A stretch of DNA of 64,000 bases, from positions 62,001 to 126,000 of the forward strand of contig JBIOHP010000006.1 in the NCBI GenBank assembly GCA_044449065.1, read 5' to 3'. Both the position numbers and the translations under genes were made by a program. Every line of letters starts with the position of its first letter. The stretch's first letter is position 1. This DNA is from JBIOHP01 sp044449065 (GTDB lineage: Bacteria > Bacteroidota > Ignavibacteria > UBA10030 > SZUA-254). Positions 45,967 through 54,631 of this stretch are shown one piece after another. Under the pieces are notes generated by a model. That model did no database searches and was not told the origin of the DNA. It saw only the letters and a program-made list of their open reading frames with translations.

Positions 45967-47253
45967 TTACCCATTCAACATAGCGATAGACGGTCGAGTT
46001 TCGTTATCGAGGTTTCCCTTTGGTGTTATTGCGATCTGAGTTAACAACAAAAGCATAATATTAAAATCAAAATTTAAAGAAGTCAACGGCGTAGTAAAGA
46101 ATGATATAACTATGACAAAGATCGCGACAGAATAAAGCGACAGGTTAATCAAAGTGGGACGCCTTCTAACCATTTGATGAATTAACTCAATTATAAATCC
46201 CAGCAATCCGCTCAATATTGCCATACCGGCTATTCCGTAATCGTAGTAATAGTCCCAAAAAAAAGGGAAGGTATTGAATCCGCTGATCAAAAATGCCCTT
46301 TCATTAAGATTAAAATATGACGCCAGCCAATGTTTCAAACCTGATATCGCCATGAGAAAATCGAATGTAAAATATCCGAATGTATGATGTTCAAGGCGAA
46401 CCACCGCATGGGCAAAATTTTCAAGGTTCATCACGATGTACATATAGGGACCTGTGAGAACCGCAAATTGAGGTGCATACCGCATGCCAGAAACAACATA
46501 GAGAAAATTTTCTGCGTACCGTACTTCTCGATAGTATTGAAGGAGCGCCAAAAATCCGATTCCGAAAACCATTACAACTACAACATAACGAAGTTTTACA
46601 TAATTGGTGGAATAATAGAAAAACCCGAGCAATAATATCAGGTAGTACACAATATAAAGTCTATTGAGCAAAAAGAAATAACTGAGAACTATGCTGAAGA
46701 AGATTAGCCATAGCAACAGTTTCCTCGCTAAAGTGATCTGGGCAAAGAGAAGATACTCGCTGATTAAAAAAAGGATAATCGGCATAGCGCCAACAAATAA
46801 GTGAATGCCAAAAATGGGGAATAACGTTCGAGCCATATCAGGATAAGCTGCGAACAGCGGGAGACCTCCACGATACCACCACTCAATAATATAAACTAAG
46901 AAATAACTGATAGAGAGGAAGAAAATGATACCGCGAAGCCGATGCTCGCGGATTTCGAGTTTTCCCATTCTCTCTCGTATTTCCTTGATGGACAACATTG
47001 CCCTACCCTGATGAATAATCCGAACGGAGTAAATACCCAGAAGAAATGAGCTGAGCGCAATCACGATGGTGATCCACGCATAGGGTTGCCAATCGTGCTG
47101 GAGTTTGCTTAATTTTAGATCGGCAAAACCTATCGCTGTCGCCCAAACCGCTACAAACACGCGAGTGGGTGAAAATAAATCGTTACCGCGTCGGAATGAT
47201 GCGACGACGACAATGCCGAAGACTATGAAGCAAAATAACGAGATCAAACTCAT
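45967..47253 (-). CDS. O-antigen polymerase-like membrane protein (Wzy)
   Basis: A 428-residue protein with about 11-12 membrane segments and a large loop in the second half (HAVVRLEHHTFGYFTFDFLM...). It has no conserved catalytic motif, as is usual for Wzy. Position between flippase and transferases supports polymerase function. The WDYYYDYGIAG segment is common in oligosaccharide repeat unit polymerases. Confidence 0.8.
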   Translation of the reverse strand: MSLISLFCFIVFGIVVVASFRRGNDLFSPTRVFVAVWATAIGFADLKLSKLQHDWQPYAWITIVIALSSFLLGIYSVRIIHQGRAMLSIKEIRERMGKLEIREHRLRGIIFFLSISYFLVYIIEWWYRGGLPLFAAYPDMARTLFPIFGIHLFVGAMPIILFLISEYLLFAQITLARKLLLWLIFFSIVLSYFFLLNRLYIVYYLILLLGFFYYSTNYVKLRYVVVVMVFGIGFLALLQYYREVRYAENFLYVVSGMRYAPQFAVLTGPYMYIVMNLENFAHAVVRLEHHTFGYFTFDFLMAISGLKHWLASYFNLNERAFLISGFNTFPFFWDYYYDYGIAGMAILSGLLGFIIELIHQMVRRRPTLINLSLYSVAIFVIVISFFTTPLTSLNFDFNIMLLLLTQIAITPKGNLDNETRPSIAMLNG

Positions 47254-47265
47254 TGAATAACGATT

Positions 47266-48207
47266 TTATATACTGGAGGATTTTTGAGGCGACAAAGAAT
47301 ATCCTCGCCCTTTATACTGTACGCCGTTCATGTAATCCATAATACCGTTCCATGCCGCTACAAACATATCAGGTTGCGTAATTCTCCAAATCACTAATTT
47401 TAACGTGAAAACACAATAGAGATAACCAAATGCGATAATTTTTCGCCATCCCTTCATGTGCAAATGGGCAAAAAATAATCTGTTACGAACACTATAATAT
47501 AACTTGTGTGGAGCGTCGCGTTCGTTAACCACTTTATGAAAAAGTTTTGCCCCCCGGACATAAAGGAGATGATAACCATTATCCAGCAACCGAACGCACA
47601 TATCTGTATCTTCAAGATATAAAAAGTAACGTTCATCAAATAATCCAACCTTTTTCAATGCATCGGAACGAAAAAGGATAGAACAACCCGAAACAAATGT
47701 CACTTTCTCTGAATTATTGACATTGTCAACCTGTTCAGGCAACTCATGACGGCTAAATCCTGATGAACGGATGTAACTTATAAAACCACCGGCAAACCAG
47801 ATTTTTTGAACATCCGGGTAATAAAAGATTGTGCCAGCCGCGGCGCCCGCAATCTGATGTCCTTCTAAAGATTCGATGAGAAGACGAATATAATCCTTGT
47901 CAACAAGCGTATCGCCATTGATAATGAGAATATATTTTGATTGTAGCAATAACGCGTACTTGATACCGTAGTTGATGCCGCCTGCCCAACCATTATTTTT
48001 TTCCGTTCGTGCAATTTCAATATTGGGATATTCCTTTCGAATTGTTTCAACCGACGAATCAGGAGAAGCATTATCCACAACAACAATTCGCATGTTTTGA
48101 TACGATGAAGAATGCAAAGATTGAAGACACTCGATGGTATCGGTGGGAATCATATAATTTAAAACAATACAAACCAATGAAGGGGATTGTTCCATCTCAC
48201 CAACCAA
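47266..48207 (-). CDS. GT2 family glycosyltransferase
   Basis: The 313-residue protein has CIVLNYMIPTDTIECLQSL, VVVDNASPDSSVETI, INGDTLVDKDYI and ERYFLYLEDTDMCVRL, the rhamnosyltransferase-like pattern (WbbL type). Start could also be the Met at position 5. It overlaps the flippase gene by 11 bases. Confidence 0.92.
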   Translation of the reverse strand: MVGEMEQSPSLVCIVLNYMIPTDTIECLQSLHSSSYQNMRIVVVDNASPDSSVETIRKEYPNIEIARTEKNNGWAGGINYGIKYALLLQSKYILIINGDTLVDKDYIRLLIESLEGHQIAGAAAGTIFYYPDVQKIWFAGGFISYIRSSGFSRHELPEQVDNVNNSEKVTFVSGCSILFRSDALKKVGLFDERYFLYLEDTDMCVRLLDNGYHLLYVRGAKLFHKVVNERDAPHKLYYSVRNRLFFAHLHMKGWRKIIAFGYLYCVFTLKLVIWRITQPDMFVAAWNGIMDYMNGVQYKGRGYSLSPQKSSSI

Positions 48208-49636
48208 TCTTCGATAATGCTAACACTTGTTTACGTTCGTTTTTATCATATCCGAGGAAGAACATCGTCATCGGGAGAACGCCGATGATCAAAATCAAAC
48301 CCACAATGAACGAATCTGATTGAAATCGCCACAAAGCGAATGAGAACGCGGCGACAATGGAAATCGTTATAAGAATCCTGCTATCGGTTAGAATCGTAGC
48401 GTCAAATGAGTGCCGTTTTACGGCGACAAGATATGAAATAGCGGTAAAGGAATTCGTGACCAGCGATGTAACTGCCGCGCCCATCATACCATATTTCGGG
48501 ATAGCGTAGAGATTGATTCCGAAATTAATTACTGTCGCCACAATAGCTATTACCATTCGAGAAAATTGGTTTCCGGAAGTGGTAAGCAGTAAAGCAAAAG
48601 TCTCTGCGCCAAACCGGAGTACAAGGACCATCGCAAATATGCGCAGCACCGATGCCGCCATCGCGTAATTTTCCGATCCATAAATCAAAGAAAGAATTTG
48701 CCCGGGATACAAAAGAAAAATAACCCCGAATGGCAAACTAATATAAAGAAATGTTTTCGCAAGAAATTTTCCCGATGCGACCCATCGGATTCTATCCGAA
48801 ACGTGATACCTGGATAAGACGGGCAGAAGGGCATTGTTAATAATGTCGGTCAGGAGAAACACAAACACAATGAGTTTCATCACCGCCTGATAATTTCCAA
48901 CGGTCTGATCCCCGCGCATGTAGGATAGGAGTATTGTATCTAATTGAAAGTACAGCGACCCGAACAGCAAGTGTATGCCGTAGGGCCAGGAATATCTCAG
49001 AACCGAACCAAAATTATGGTGCGACAAACCAAAGGACCGCGCGCCAATCTTCCGAATCGCAATTTGCCAGATAACGATAAATCCGAATATCCGCGTTAGC
49101 ACAAAAAACATCGCCAGATAAACGATCGGCGCATGAAGATAGCCCAGAATCAACAAACCGCATATTAAGATCAAGTTCTGAATAAATGACGTCCATGTCT
49201 CATGCTGAAAATTTTCAAGCCCCTTAAAGAGCGAAAAAATGCTGCTCGAAAGCGCATTTCCGATTATTCCAACACTAAAGACAAACATCAAAACTTTTGT
49301 TGTCGGGCTTACAGGCGAGTAGAAGCCGATCAAGCACATGAGGAAAAGAGCGCCAAGAGAAAACACAAACTTGAGGGGAAAAACTTTTCCAAATATTTCA
49401 GCTATCCTTGATCGATCTCTGGCAATTTCAGTTGTGAGAAATACGTCAAACCCAAAATCAGCAAGCAAGTAAAAAATCGTCAGATATGTATGTGCTGTTG
49501 TGAATTGGCCAAACGCCTCAGGACCGTAGAACCTTGCTATTCCCACAAAAAGGAGCATATTTGCCCCCAGCCGGATTGCAGAAGAGAGAAACGAGAAGAA
49601 CGAGTTCTTCCGTATGCGTGACCGTTCACCCGTCAT
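48197..49636 (-). CDS. Lipid-linked repeat-unit flippase (Wzx)
   Basis: The 479-residue protein has about 12-14 membrane segments and starts RIRKNSFFSFLSSAIRLGANMLLFVGIARFYGPEAFGQF, a classic Wzx/RfbX start. It should flip the lipid-linked repeat unit to the periplasm for Wzy. Its start abuts the Wzz-like stop (49637). Confidence 0.92.
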   Translation of the reverse strand: MTGERSRIRKNSFFSFLSSAIRLGANMLLFVGIARFYGPEAFGQFTTAHTYLTIFYLLADFGFDVFLTTEIARDRSRIAEIFGKVFPLKFVFSLGALFLMCLIGFYSPVSPTTKVLMFVFSVGIIGNALSSSIFSLFKGLENFQHETWTSFIQNLILICGLLILGYLHAPIVYLAMFFVLTRIFGFIVIWQIAIRKIGARSFGLSHHNFGSVLRYSWPYGIHLLFGSLYFQLDTILLSYMRGDQTVGNYQAVMKLIVFVFLLTDIINNALLPVLSRYHVSDRIRWVASGKFLAKTFLYISLPFGVIFLLYPGQILSLIYGSENYAMAASVLRIFAMVLVLRFGAETFALLLTTSGNQFSRMVIAIVATVINFGINLYAIPKYGMMGAAVTSLVTNSFTAISYLVAVKRHSFDATILTDSRILITISIVAAFSFALWRFQSDSFIVGLILIIGVLPMTMFFLGYDKNERKQVLALSKIGW

Positions 49637-50905
49637 TTATTTTGAGCCACTCTTCCTGAATAAGCCCGGTCGTAATCCAAAACCGCTAATCACAGCAGCA
49701 AAGCGCACCGGATCGCTATCTTGCACCATACCAATTCCTTCAACCGTAAATATGACCGTGAACGCAACAATTGTTGAAAGAACAAACGCCAGAAGGAGAT
49801 AAAGCGATATCCTCGGCTTCGCCTTTCGTTCGGGTACGGATGCATTATCCAATATAATAACCGAAGGCGTGCTCCGTTTTTCTTCGACTTTTGCTTGTTC
49901 GTAAATTGGAGTAATATATTGGAGAATTTTATATTGGATTTCGGCATTACGATATAACCGGAGGTATTCCAGACCCAATTCCGGCGCCTGCCGGAACGGC
50001 ACAAGGATTTTCATCTGATCGCCTTGAAGTCCATCGCCGGAATTCATCATCTGCAGTTGTTTTTTTATCTCCTGAATTTCGATTTCTGCCGAGCGAACTC
50101 CCGGATGATCAGGAGACAATGTTTGTTTCAAGACGTTAAGTTCGATTTCTTTCACATTTAACTGAGTAGAAATCTCCGCCCCGGCTTTTATAGACGCCTC
50201 CACCTGTTCCGGCAACGCAATAACACCATGCTTCAGCTGGAAAGATTTAAGAAACTCTTCAGCACTATGCAGATCTTCAACATTTTTATTATATCGTTGT
50301 TCGATAAACTCCCGGCTGCTTTTCGCGTTTTGGGCATGCATTTCACTGTTAATATTGTTTAAAATCGTAACGAAATAATTTGCCATATCGGCGGCCCGTT
50401 TTGGATCTTTATCATAAACGGCGATATCCAGATTCCCTTCATCCCTTACGTCAAACTCGACATTTGATAACAGCTCCTCGATTGTTTTTTCATGAGGATA
50501 ACTTGTAATATCATAAACTTTAATCAAATCAAACTTCTGGATTACATTCCACAAGGCATTGTCGCTCTTGAGAATGGCCATATATCGATCAGTCTCCGAC
50601 GATCCGGATAAAGAGCTGAGGGCTTTACCTCCTCCAAAACTTTTTACCAGAGACGAAACCCCCTCGAGTCCGGCAAACAAATTAGTCTGTTCTGCGGGAA
50701 ACACAGAAGCTGTCGCTTTATACCATCGCGGCAGGAAAAAAGTAACGACGCCGGGAATGATTGTCGTCCCCAATATTGTGAAGAGTAGAAATCTCTTCCA
50801 TCTTACTATCACACCGAGGAATTCTAAAATAGTAGTTTGAACAAACGAATCAGGGTTCGACAATTCAGACTCTTTTTTTCGGGTTGGGACTTTATTGTCT
50901 TCCAT
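49637..50905 (-). CDS. Polysaccharide chain-length determinant (Wzz/GumC-like), kinase-free
   Basis: The 422-residue protein has two membrane segments (about 35-60 and 360-385), a periplasmic coiled-coil body (SAEEFLKSFQLKHGV, KEIELNVLKQTLSPDHPGV) and the proline-rich PERKAKPRISLYL before the second segment. It lacks a BY-kinase domain, so control by tyrosine phosphorylation must come from elsewhere or be absent. It is 9 bases after the SLBB gene. Confidence 0.92.
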   Translation of the reverse strand: MEDNKVPTRKKESELSNPDSFVQTTILEFLGVIVRWKRFLLFTILGTTIIPGVVTFFLPRWYKATASVFPAEQTNLFAGLEGVSSLVKSFGGGKALSSLSGSSETDRYMAILKSDNALWNVIQKFDLIKVYDITSYPHEKTIEELLSNVEFDVRDEGNLDIAVYDKDPKRAADMANYFVTILNNINSEMHAQNAKSSREFIEQRYNKNVEDLHSAEEFLKSFQLKHGVIALPEQVEASIKAGAEISTQLNVKEIELNVLKQTLSPDHPGVRSAEIEIQEIKKQLQMMNSGDGLQGDQMKILVPFRQAPELGLEYLRLYRNAEIQYKILQYITPIYEQAKVEEKRSTPSVIILDNASVPERKAKPRISLYLLLAFVLSTIVAFTVIFTVEGIGMVQDSDPVRFAAVISGFGLRPGLFRKSGSK

Positions 50906-50914
50906 TCTCTCTCC

Positions 50915-52591
50915 TTATTTCGTCAATTGCACAATTAACACGCCTATCCCGATAACCACGCTCAGCATGCTTGCCGCCTGACTGCCGATGGTCATCCAGT
51001 ACGCAAACGGATGATCGGGTTCTCGCGGAATCCATACATAATCGCCGTCCTCAATCTGGGTCTTATCGGGTTCAATCCACTGCTGCGTGCGCGCCTTGAT
51101 TATTCGGATGTCCCCTTTTCTCGCCCGGTCCGTATAGCCGCCCGCTTTTTGAACATAGTACTCGTACGTTTTTCCTTCAACAAGTGGAATATGTCCCGGC
51201 AGCAGGACCTGCCCGAACACGTACACTGTCTGGTGCTGGATTGGAACATTAATAACGTCTTCAGTTTGCAGAATCACATCCTGCGTCGAATCATGCTCTA
51301 AAAACAGCTTCTTGAAATCGATGGTTACAAATTCTTTCCGCAGCCGCAGATCGGTTTCCATCGTAAAATCGACGCTGTCTTGCGACGATATAGACCCTCT
51401 CAGACTCATGAGACGCTCAAAATTAATTTTATCCGGCGATAACGTCCGTCGGATAAGCTCAGCCGTTCCCAACGAGGCGTCTGTTGTAAAGCCGCCTGCC
51501 TGCTTAATAATCTCTGATAAATGCGTTTGGTTTTTCGAGATCGGGTATGTCCCCGGATAAACGACTTCGCCGCTTACATAGACGCGATAATCTTCACGCA
51601 AATCTGCGTGCGCTTTCACAACAATACGATCACCCGGCTGCAACGGTATATCGGGAGATGTTCCATCCTGAATTTTCTTTAAATCAACTTGTTGGGAGGT
51701 GATTGAAATTCCATCGGCGCTCAGCCGGGATAATTCTATTGTGTCCGTATCCGCGATGCGTGTGAATCCCTGGGCAATCTTGATCGCTCCCAACAAACTA
51801 TCGCCTTCTACAAACTCGTACCTGCCCGGCGAGTTCACCTGACCGTAAATTCCGAAGACATTTTTTGACGATGTTCTTGCCGGCACGGTGATCACGTCGC
51901 CTTCGCGTAAATACGGGTTCCATGTATCTTCTTTGGTCGCCAGGAATTTAACAATATCCACTCTCTCTTCCGAACCATCCTTGTGCTTAACCATGATGCT
52001 CCGTTGAGCCATGGAATTTATAATTGCGGAAAGCTGATCTTCGGAACCGGCGCGACGCGGAGTATTTGCCTCTTCCACGGCTTTATTTGTGCGATCAACA
52101 GCGCTCATTGTGTAAAGACCCGGATTGAGAACATCGCCTAATATTGTCACAATAATCGGCCGCGGCTTCACAAGCGTTGCCGTTATCTCGGCGGTGAGAT
52201 ATTTTTTCCGGATCGTCTGAATGATTTTTGTTTTTGCGTCTTTTAATGTAAGATCGGCAACCATCAATTCACCTACCGTTGGAATAATCAAAGTGCCTTC
52301 CGGCGTAACAGTTAACGTAAAATTCACCGGCGGACTCAGCCAGATATTTATGGATAAGACATCGGATGGACCGAGAAAATAAAGTTCGGGATTGACCTTC
52401 GATTCAAGCGCGACCCCGCCCGATTGAATTGCCGACAGATTTTCCTGTTTTTTTGCCTCAAGAAGATTCTCCATCGAGGGCGATTTGGATTCTTGCGCAA
52501 TGCACCTGCCCCAGACGATAAAAACAGCGAAGATACCTGTTGCGAGAAGACGGAGTGAATAAGGAATTCGCGACTTTGGAAAATTCTTCAT
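50915..52591 (-). CDS. SLBB-domain polysaccharide export protein (Wza-like)
   Basis: The 558-residue protein has a signal sequence, a PES domain (LSINIWLSPPVNFTLTVTPEGTLIIPTVGEL) and several SLBB domains (FGIYGQVNSPGRYEFVEGDS; VYVSGEVVYPGTYPISKNQT; VYVFGQVLLPGHIPLVEGK). A C-terminal hydrophobic segment anchors it. It forms the outer-membrane export channel or its periplasmic part. No lipobox is clear; GRCIAQES near residue 32 might serve. It starts right at the rfbB stop. Confidence 0.92.
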   Translation of the reverse strand: MKNFPKSRIPYSLRLLATGIFAVFIVWGRCIAQESKSPSMENLLEAKKQENLSAIQSGGVALESKVNPELYFLGPSDVLSINIWLSPPVNFTLTVTPEGTLIIPTVGELMVADLTLKDAKTKIIQTIRKKYLTAEITATLVKPRPIIVTILGDVLNPGLYTMSAVDRTNKAVEEANTPRRAGSEDQLSAIINSMAQRSIMVKHKDGSEERVDIVKFLATKEDTWNPYLREGDVITVPARTSSKNVFGIYGQVNSPGRYEFVEGDSLLGAIKIAQGFTRIADTDTIELSRLSADGISITSQQVDLKKIQDGTSPDIPLQPGDRIVVKAHADLREDYRVYVSGEVVYPGTYPISKNQTHLSEIIKQAGGFTTDASLGTAELIRRTLSPDKINFERLMSLRGSISSQDSVDFTMETDLRLRKEFVTIDFKKLFLEHDSTQDVILQTEDVINVPIQHQTVYVFGQVLLPGHIPLVEGKTYEYYVQKAGGYTDRARKGDIRIIKARTQQWIEPDKTQIEDGDYVWIPREPDHPFAYWMTIGSQAASMLSVVIGIGVLIVQLTK

Positions 52592-53602
52592 TTATCGTCC
52601 TTCATACATTTTCTGATAGTACTTCATGTAATCGCCGCTGATAATTCGCCGCCACCACGATTCGTTCTGCAAAAACCAATCGATGGTTTTTCCTATTCCG
52701 GTTTCAAAAGTGACTGCCGGCTTCCACCCAAGGTCGCGTTCAATTTTTGCGGCGTCGATCGCGTACCGGCGATCATGACCCTGCCGGTCTTTTACAAAGG
52801 TGATGAGCGTTGCCGGTTTGTTGAGTTTTTTCAGCAAAAGTTTAACCATATCGAGATTTTTCCATTCGTTGGCGCCGCCGATATTATAAATTTCGCCGTC
52901 CTTTCCCTTGTGCAATACCGCGTCGATAGCGCTGCAGTGATCCTGAACAAACAGCCAATCGCGGACATTTAAACCGTCGCCATATACAGGCAGCGATCTG
53001 CCATCGATGGCGTTGGCGATCATGAGAGGTATTAATTTTTCGGGAAACTGATATGGTCCATAGTTATTTGAACACCGGGTAATACATACCGGCAACCCGA
53101 ATGTATTCCGGTAGGCAAGCGCAAGCATATCGGCGGACGCCTTTGATGCTGAGTAAGGGCTGTTGGGATGCAGGGGAGAAGATTCGGTAAATTTTCCTCG
53201 CGGTCCCAGCGAACCATACACTTCATCGGTTGAAATTTGTATAAATCGTTTTACCTTAAAATCGATCGCAATTTCAAAAAGCGTCGCGGCGCCGGATACA
53301 TTTGTTTCAATAAAAATCGACGGTCCGGCGATGCTTCTGTCGACATGAGATTCGGCGGCAAAATTGATGATGCTTTCAACTTTATATTCTTCCATCAGAG
53401 AAATAACCAACGACCGGTCGCATATATCACCCCTCACAAAATGATACCGGGAGTTATCGTCAATGCCTTCTAAGTTTTCCGGATTTCCGGCATAGGTAAG
53501 TTTATCAAGGTTCACGATAGTATAATCGGGATAATGATCTATCATATACCGGATAAAATTGCTGCCGATAAATCCGCAGCCGCCTGTAACGAGAATCTTC
53601 AT
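52592..53602 (-). CDS. rfbB: dTDP-glucose 4,6-dehydratase
   Basis: It makes dTDP-4-keto-6-deoxyglucose, the precursor of rhamnose and other deoxysugars. The 336-residue SDR has GGCGFIGSNF, STDEVYGSLG, the YSASKA catalytic Tyr/Lys and NNYGPYQFPEKLIPL. rfbA, rfbC and rfbD are not in the window. It is the first gene of the polysaccharide run. Confidence 0.96.
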   Translation of the reverse strand: MKILVTGGCGFIGSNFIRYMIDHYPDYTIVNLDKLTYAGNPENLEGIDDNSRYHFVRGDICDRSLVISLMEEYKVESIINFAAESHVDRSIAGPSIFIETNVSGAATLFEIAIDFKVKRFIQISTDEVYGSLGPRGKFTESSPLHPNSPYSASKASADMLALAYRNTFGLPVCITRCSNNYGPYQFPEKLIPLMIANAIDGRSLPVYGDGLNVRDWLFVQDHCSAIDAVLHKGKDGEIYNIGGANEWKNLDMVKLLLKKLNKPATLITFVKDRQGHDRRYAIDAAKIERDLGWKPAVTFETGIGKTIDWFLQNESWWRRIISGDYMKYYQKMYEGR

Positions 53603-53665
53603 CGCACTTTTCTGAAATAGTACAATAAGTTATGCGGCATAATTCTCCTGTAGAGGCAGACAATG

Positions 53666-53671
53666 ATTATA
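53666..53671 (-). promoter_or_regulatory. Candidate -10 box for the polysaccharide operon
   Basis: A perfect TATAAT on the minus strand lies 64 bases before the rfbB start. The region about 18 bases further upstream (TTAAAC) is only a weak -35. This is the only good -10 in the gap. Confidence 0.35.
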
Positions 53672-53820
53672 AGGGAATGTAAGTTCAATGTTTAAATTAA
53701 TGGAACCGTTCACGTACCCGTTGAACAGCGTTATGTTCGAAAAACATCGAAAAATGAGTTTTTCCGCGTAATTTTTGATAAAGTGAAATTAGTATAGAGG
53801 ATAAATCTACGAAATTGAGG

Positions 53821-53841
53821 TTCTAAAGTCAATCTTTAGAA
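53821..53841. repeat. Perfect 8-bp stem-loop after batE
   Basis: TTCTAAAG, a 5-base loop (TCAAT) and CTTTAGAA lie 38 bases past the batE stop. No T-run follows on the minus strand, so it would be a weak terminator at best. Confidence 0.45.
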
Positions 53842-53878
53842 CATTATTGTGAAATGTGAAATTTATCTCGTTCCGGAC

Positions 53879-54631
53879 TCAGATGGATTCAATAGTTTCA
53901 CTATTTATCCATCCAATTTTACCGTCCAGCAGGCGTATTTTCCGCCATTCGCCGACAGAATCGAGGATTTCCACCTTGACGCCCTCATGGATAACGAAAA
54001 GATCGGTGCTCTGAGGATCAGGAGCGCTTTTCGCTGGAGTTGATTGATTAAAAACTATTGCTTCCTTATCGCTTAGCTCAATTCTCTCCCGTTGAACGAC
54101 GCCAACATAGCACAGTATTCCGATAAATACTGCGAGAAAACCAAGTAAAAATGCCGCTCTGCGGATGAAAAATGATCTGACAACCAGGAAAATCATGCTG
54201 AAAATCATTACTCCCCAGATGGAAACGATACCGCCGATCGCCCATCCATCTGCGGATGCTACGTTGACGAGAGATTTCCACCAATCCATTAAAAATAGCG
54301 TTGGCACCGGTTCTATTTTATCCACGACCCTTAAGTTCGCAAGACGGAGGTTGTAGGTGATATCTTCGTCATGCGGGGCGAGCCGCTTGGCTCGCTCATA
54401 GTTAATGATCGCTGCGGGAATATTCTTTAATTTGAAATATGCATTTCCCAAATTAAAAAATAATTCGGGGCTTCCATAACCATTCTTAACGATTTGCTCA
54501 TACATGACGGCTGATTGTTGGAATTCGCCGTTTCGATAAAGTTGATTTGCCTGATCAAATTGAACAGAAACTTCATCGGCATATGCGGTTTGGATTATGC
54601 ACACCAGTATGAGTGCCGCGAACCACCTCAT
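53879..54631 (-). CDS. batE: BatE-like protein: TPRs and SH3 domain
   Basis: The 250-residue protein starts with a signal peptide, then TPRs (NQLYRNGEFQQSAVMYEQIV, NLGNAYFKLKNIPAAIINYERAK), two membrane segments (about 130-180) and a C-terminal bacterial SH3 domain (FVIHEGVKVEILDSVGEWRKIRLLDGKIGWIN). This is the BatE layout. It is the last Bat gene, overlapping batD by 4 bases. The Bat proteins affect stress and oxygen tolerance; the mechanism is unclear. Confidence 0.88.
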   Translation of the reverse strand: MRWFAALILVCIIQTAYADEVSVQFDQANQLYRNGEFQQSAVMYEQIVKNGYGSPELFFNLGNAYFKLKNIPAAIINYERAKRLAPHDEDITYNLRLANLRVVDKIEPVPTLFLMDWWKSLVNVASADGWAIGGIVSIWGVMIFSMIFLVVRSFFIRRAAFLLGFLAVFIGILCYVGVVQRERIELSDKEAIVFNQSTPAKSAPDPQSTDLFVIHEGVKVEILDSVGEWRKIRLLDGKIGWINSETIESI

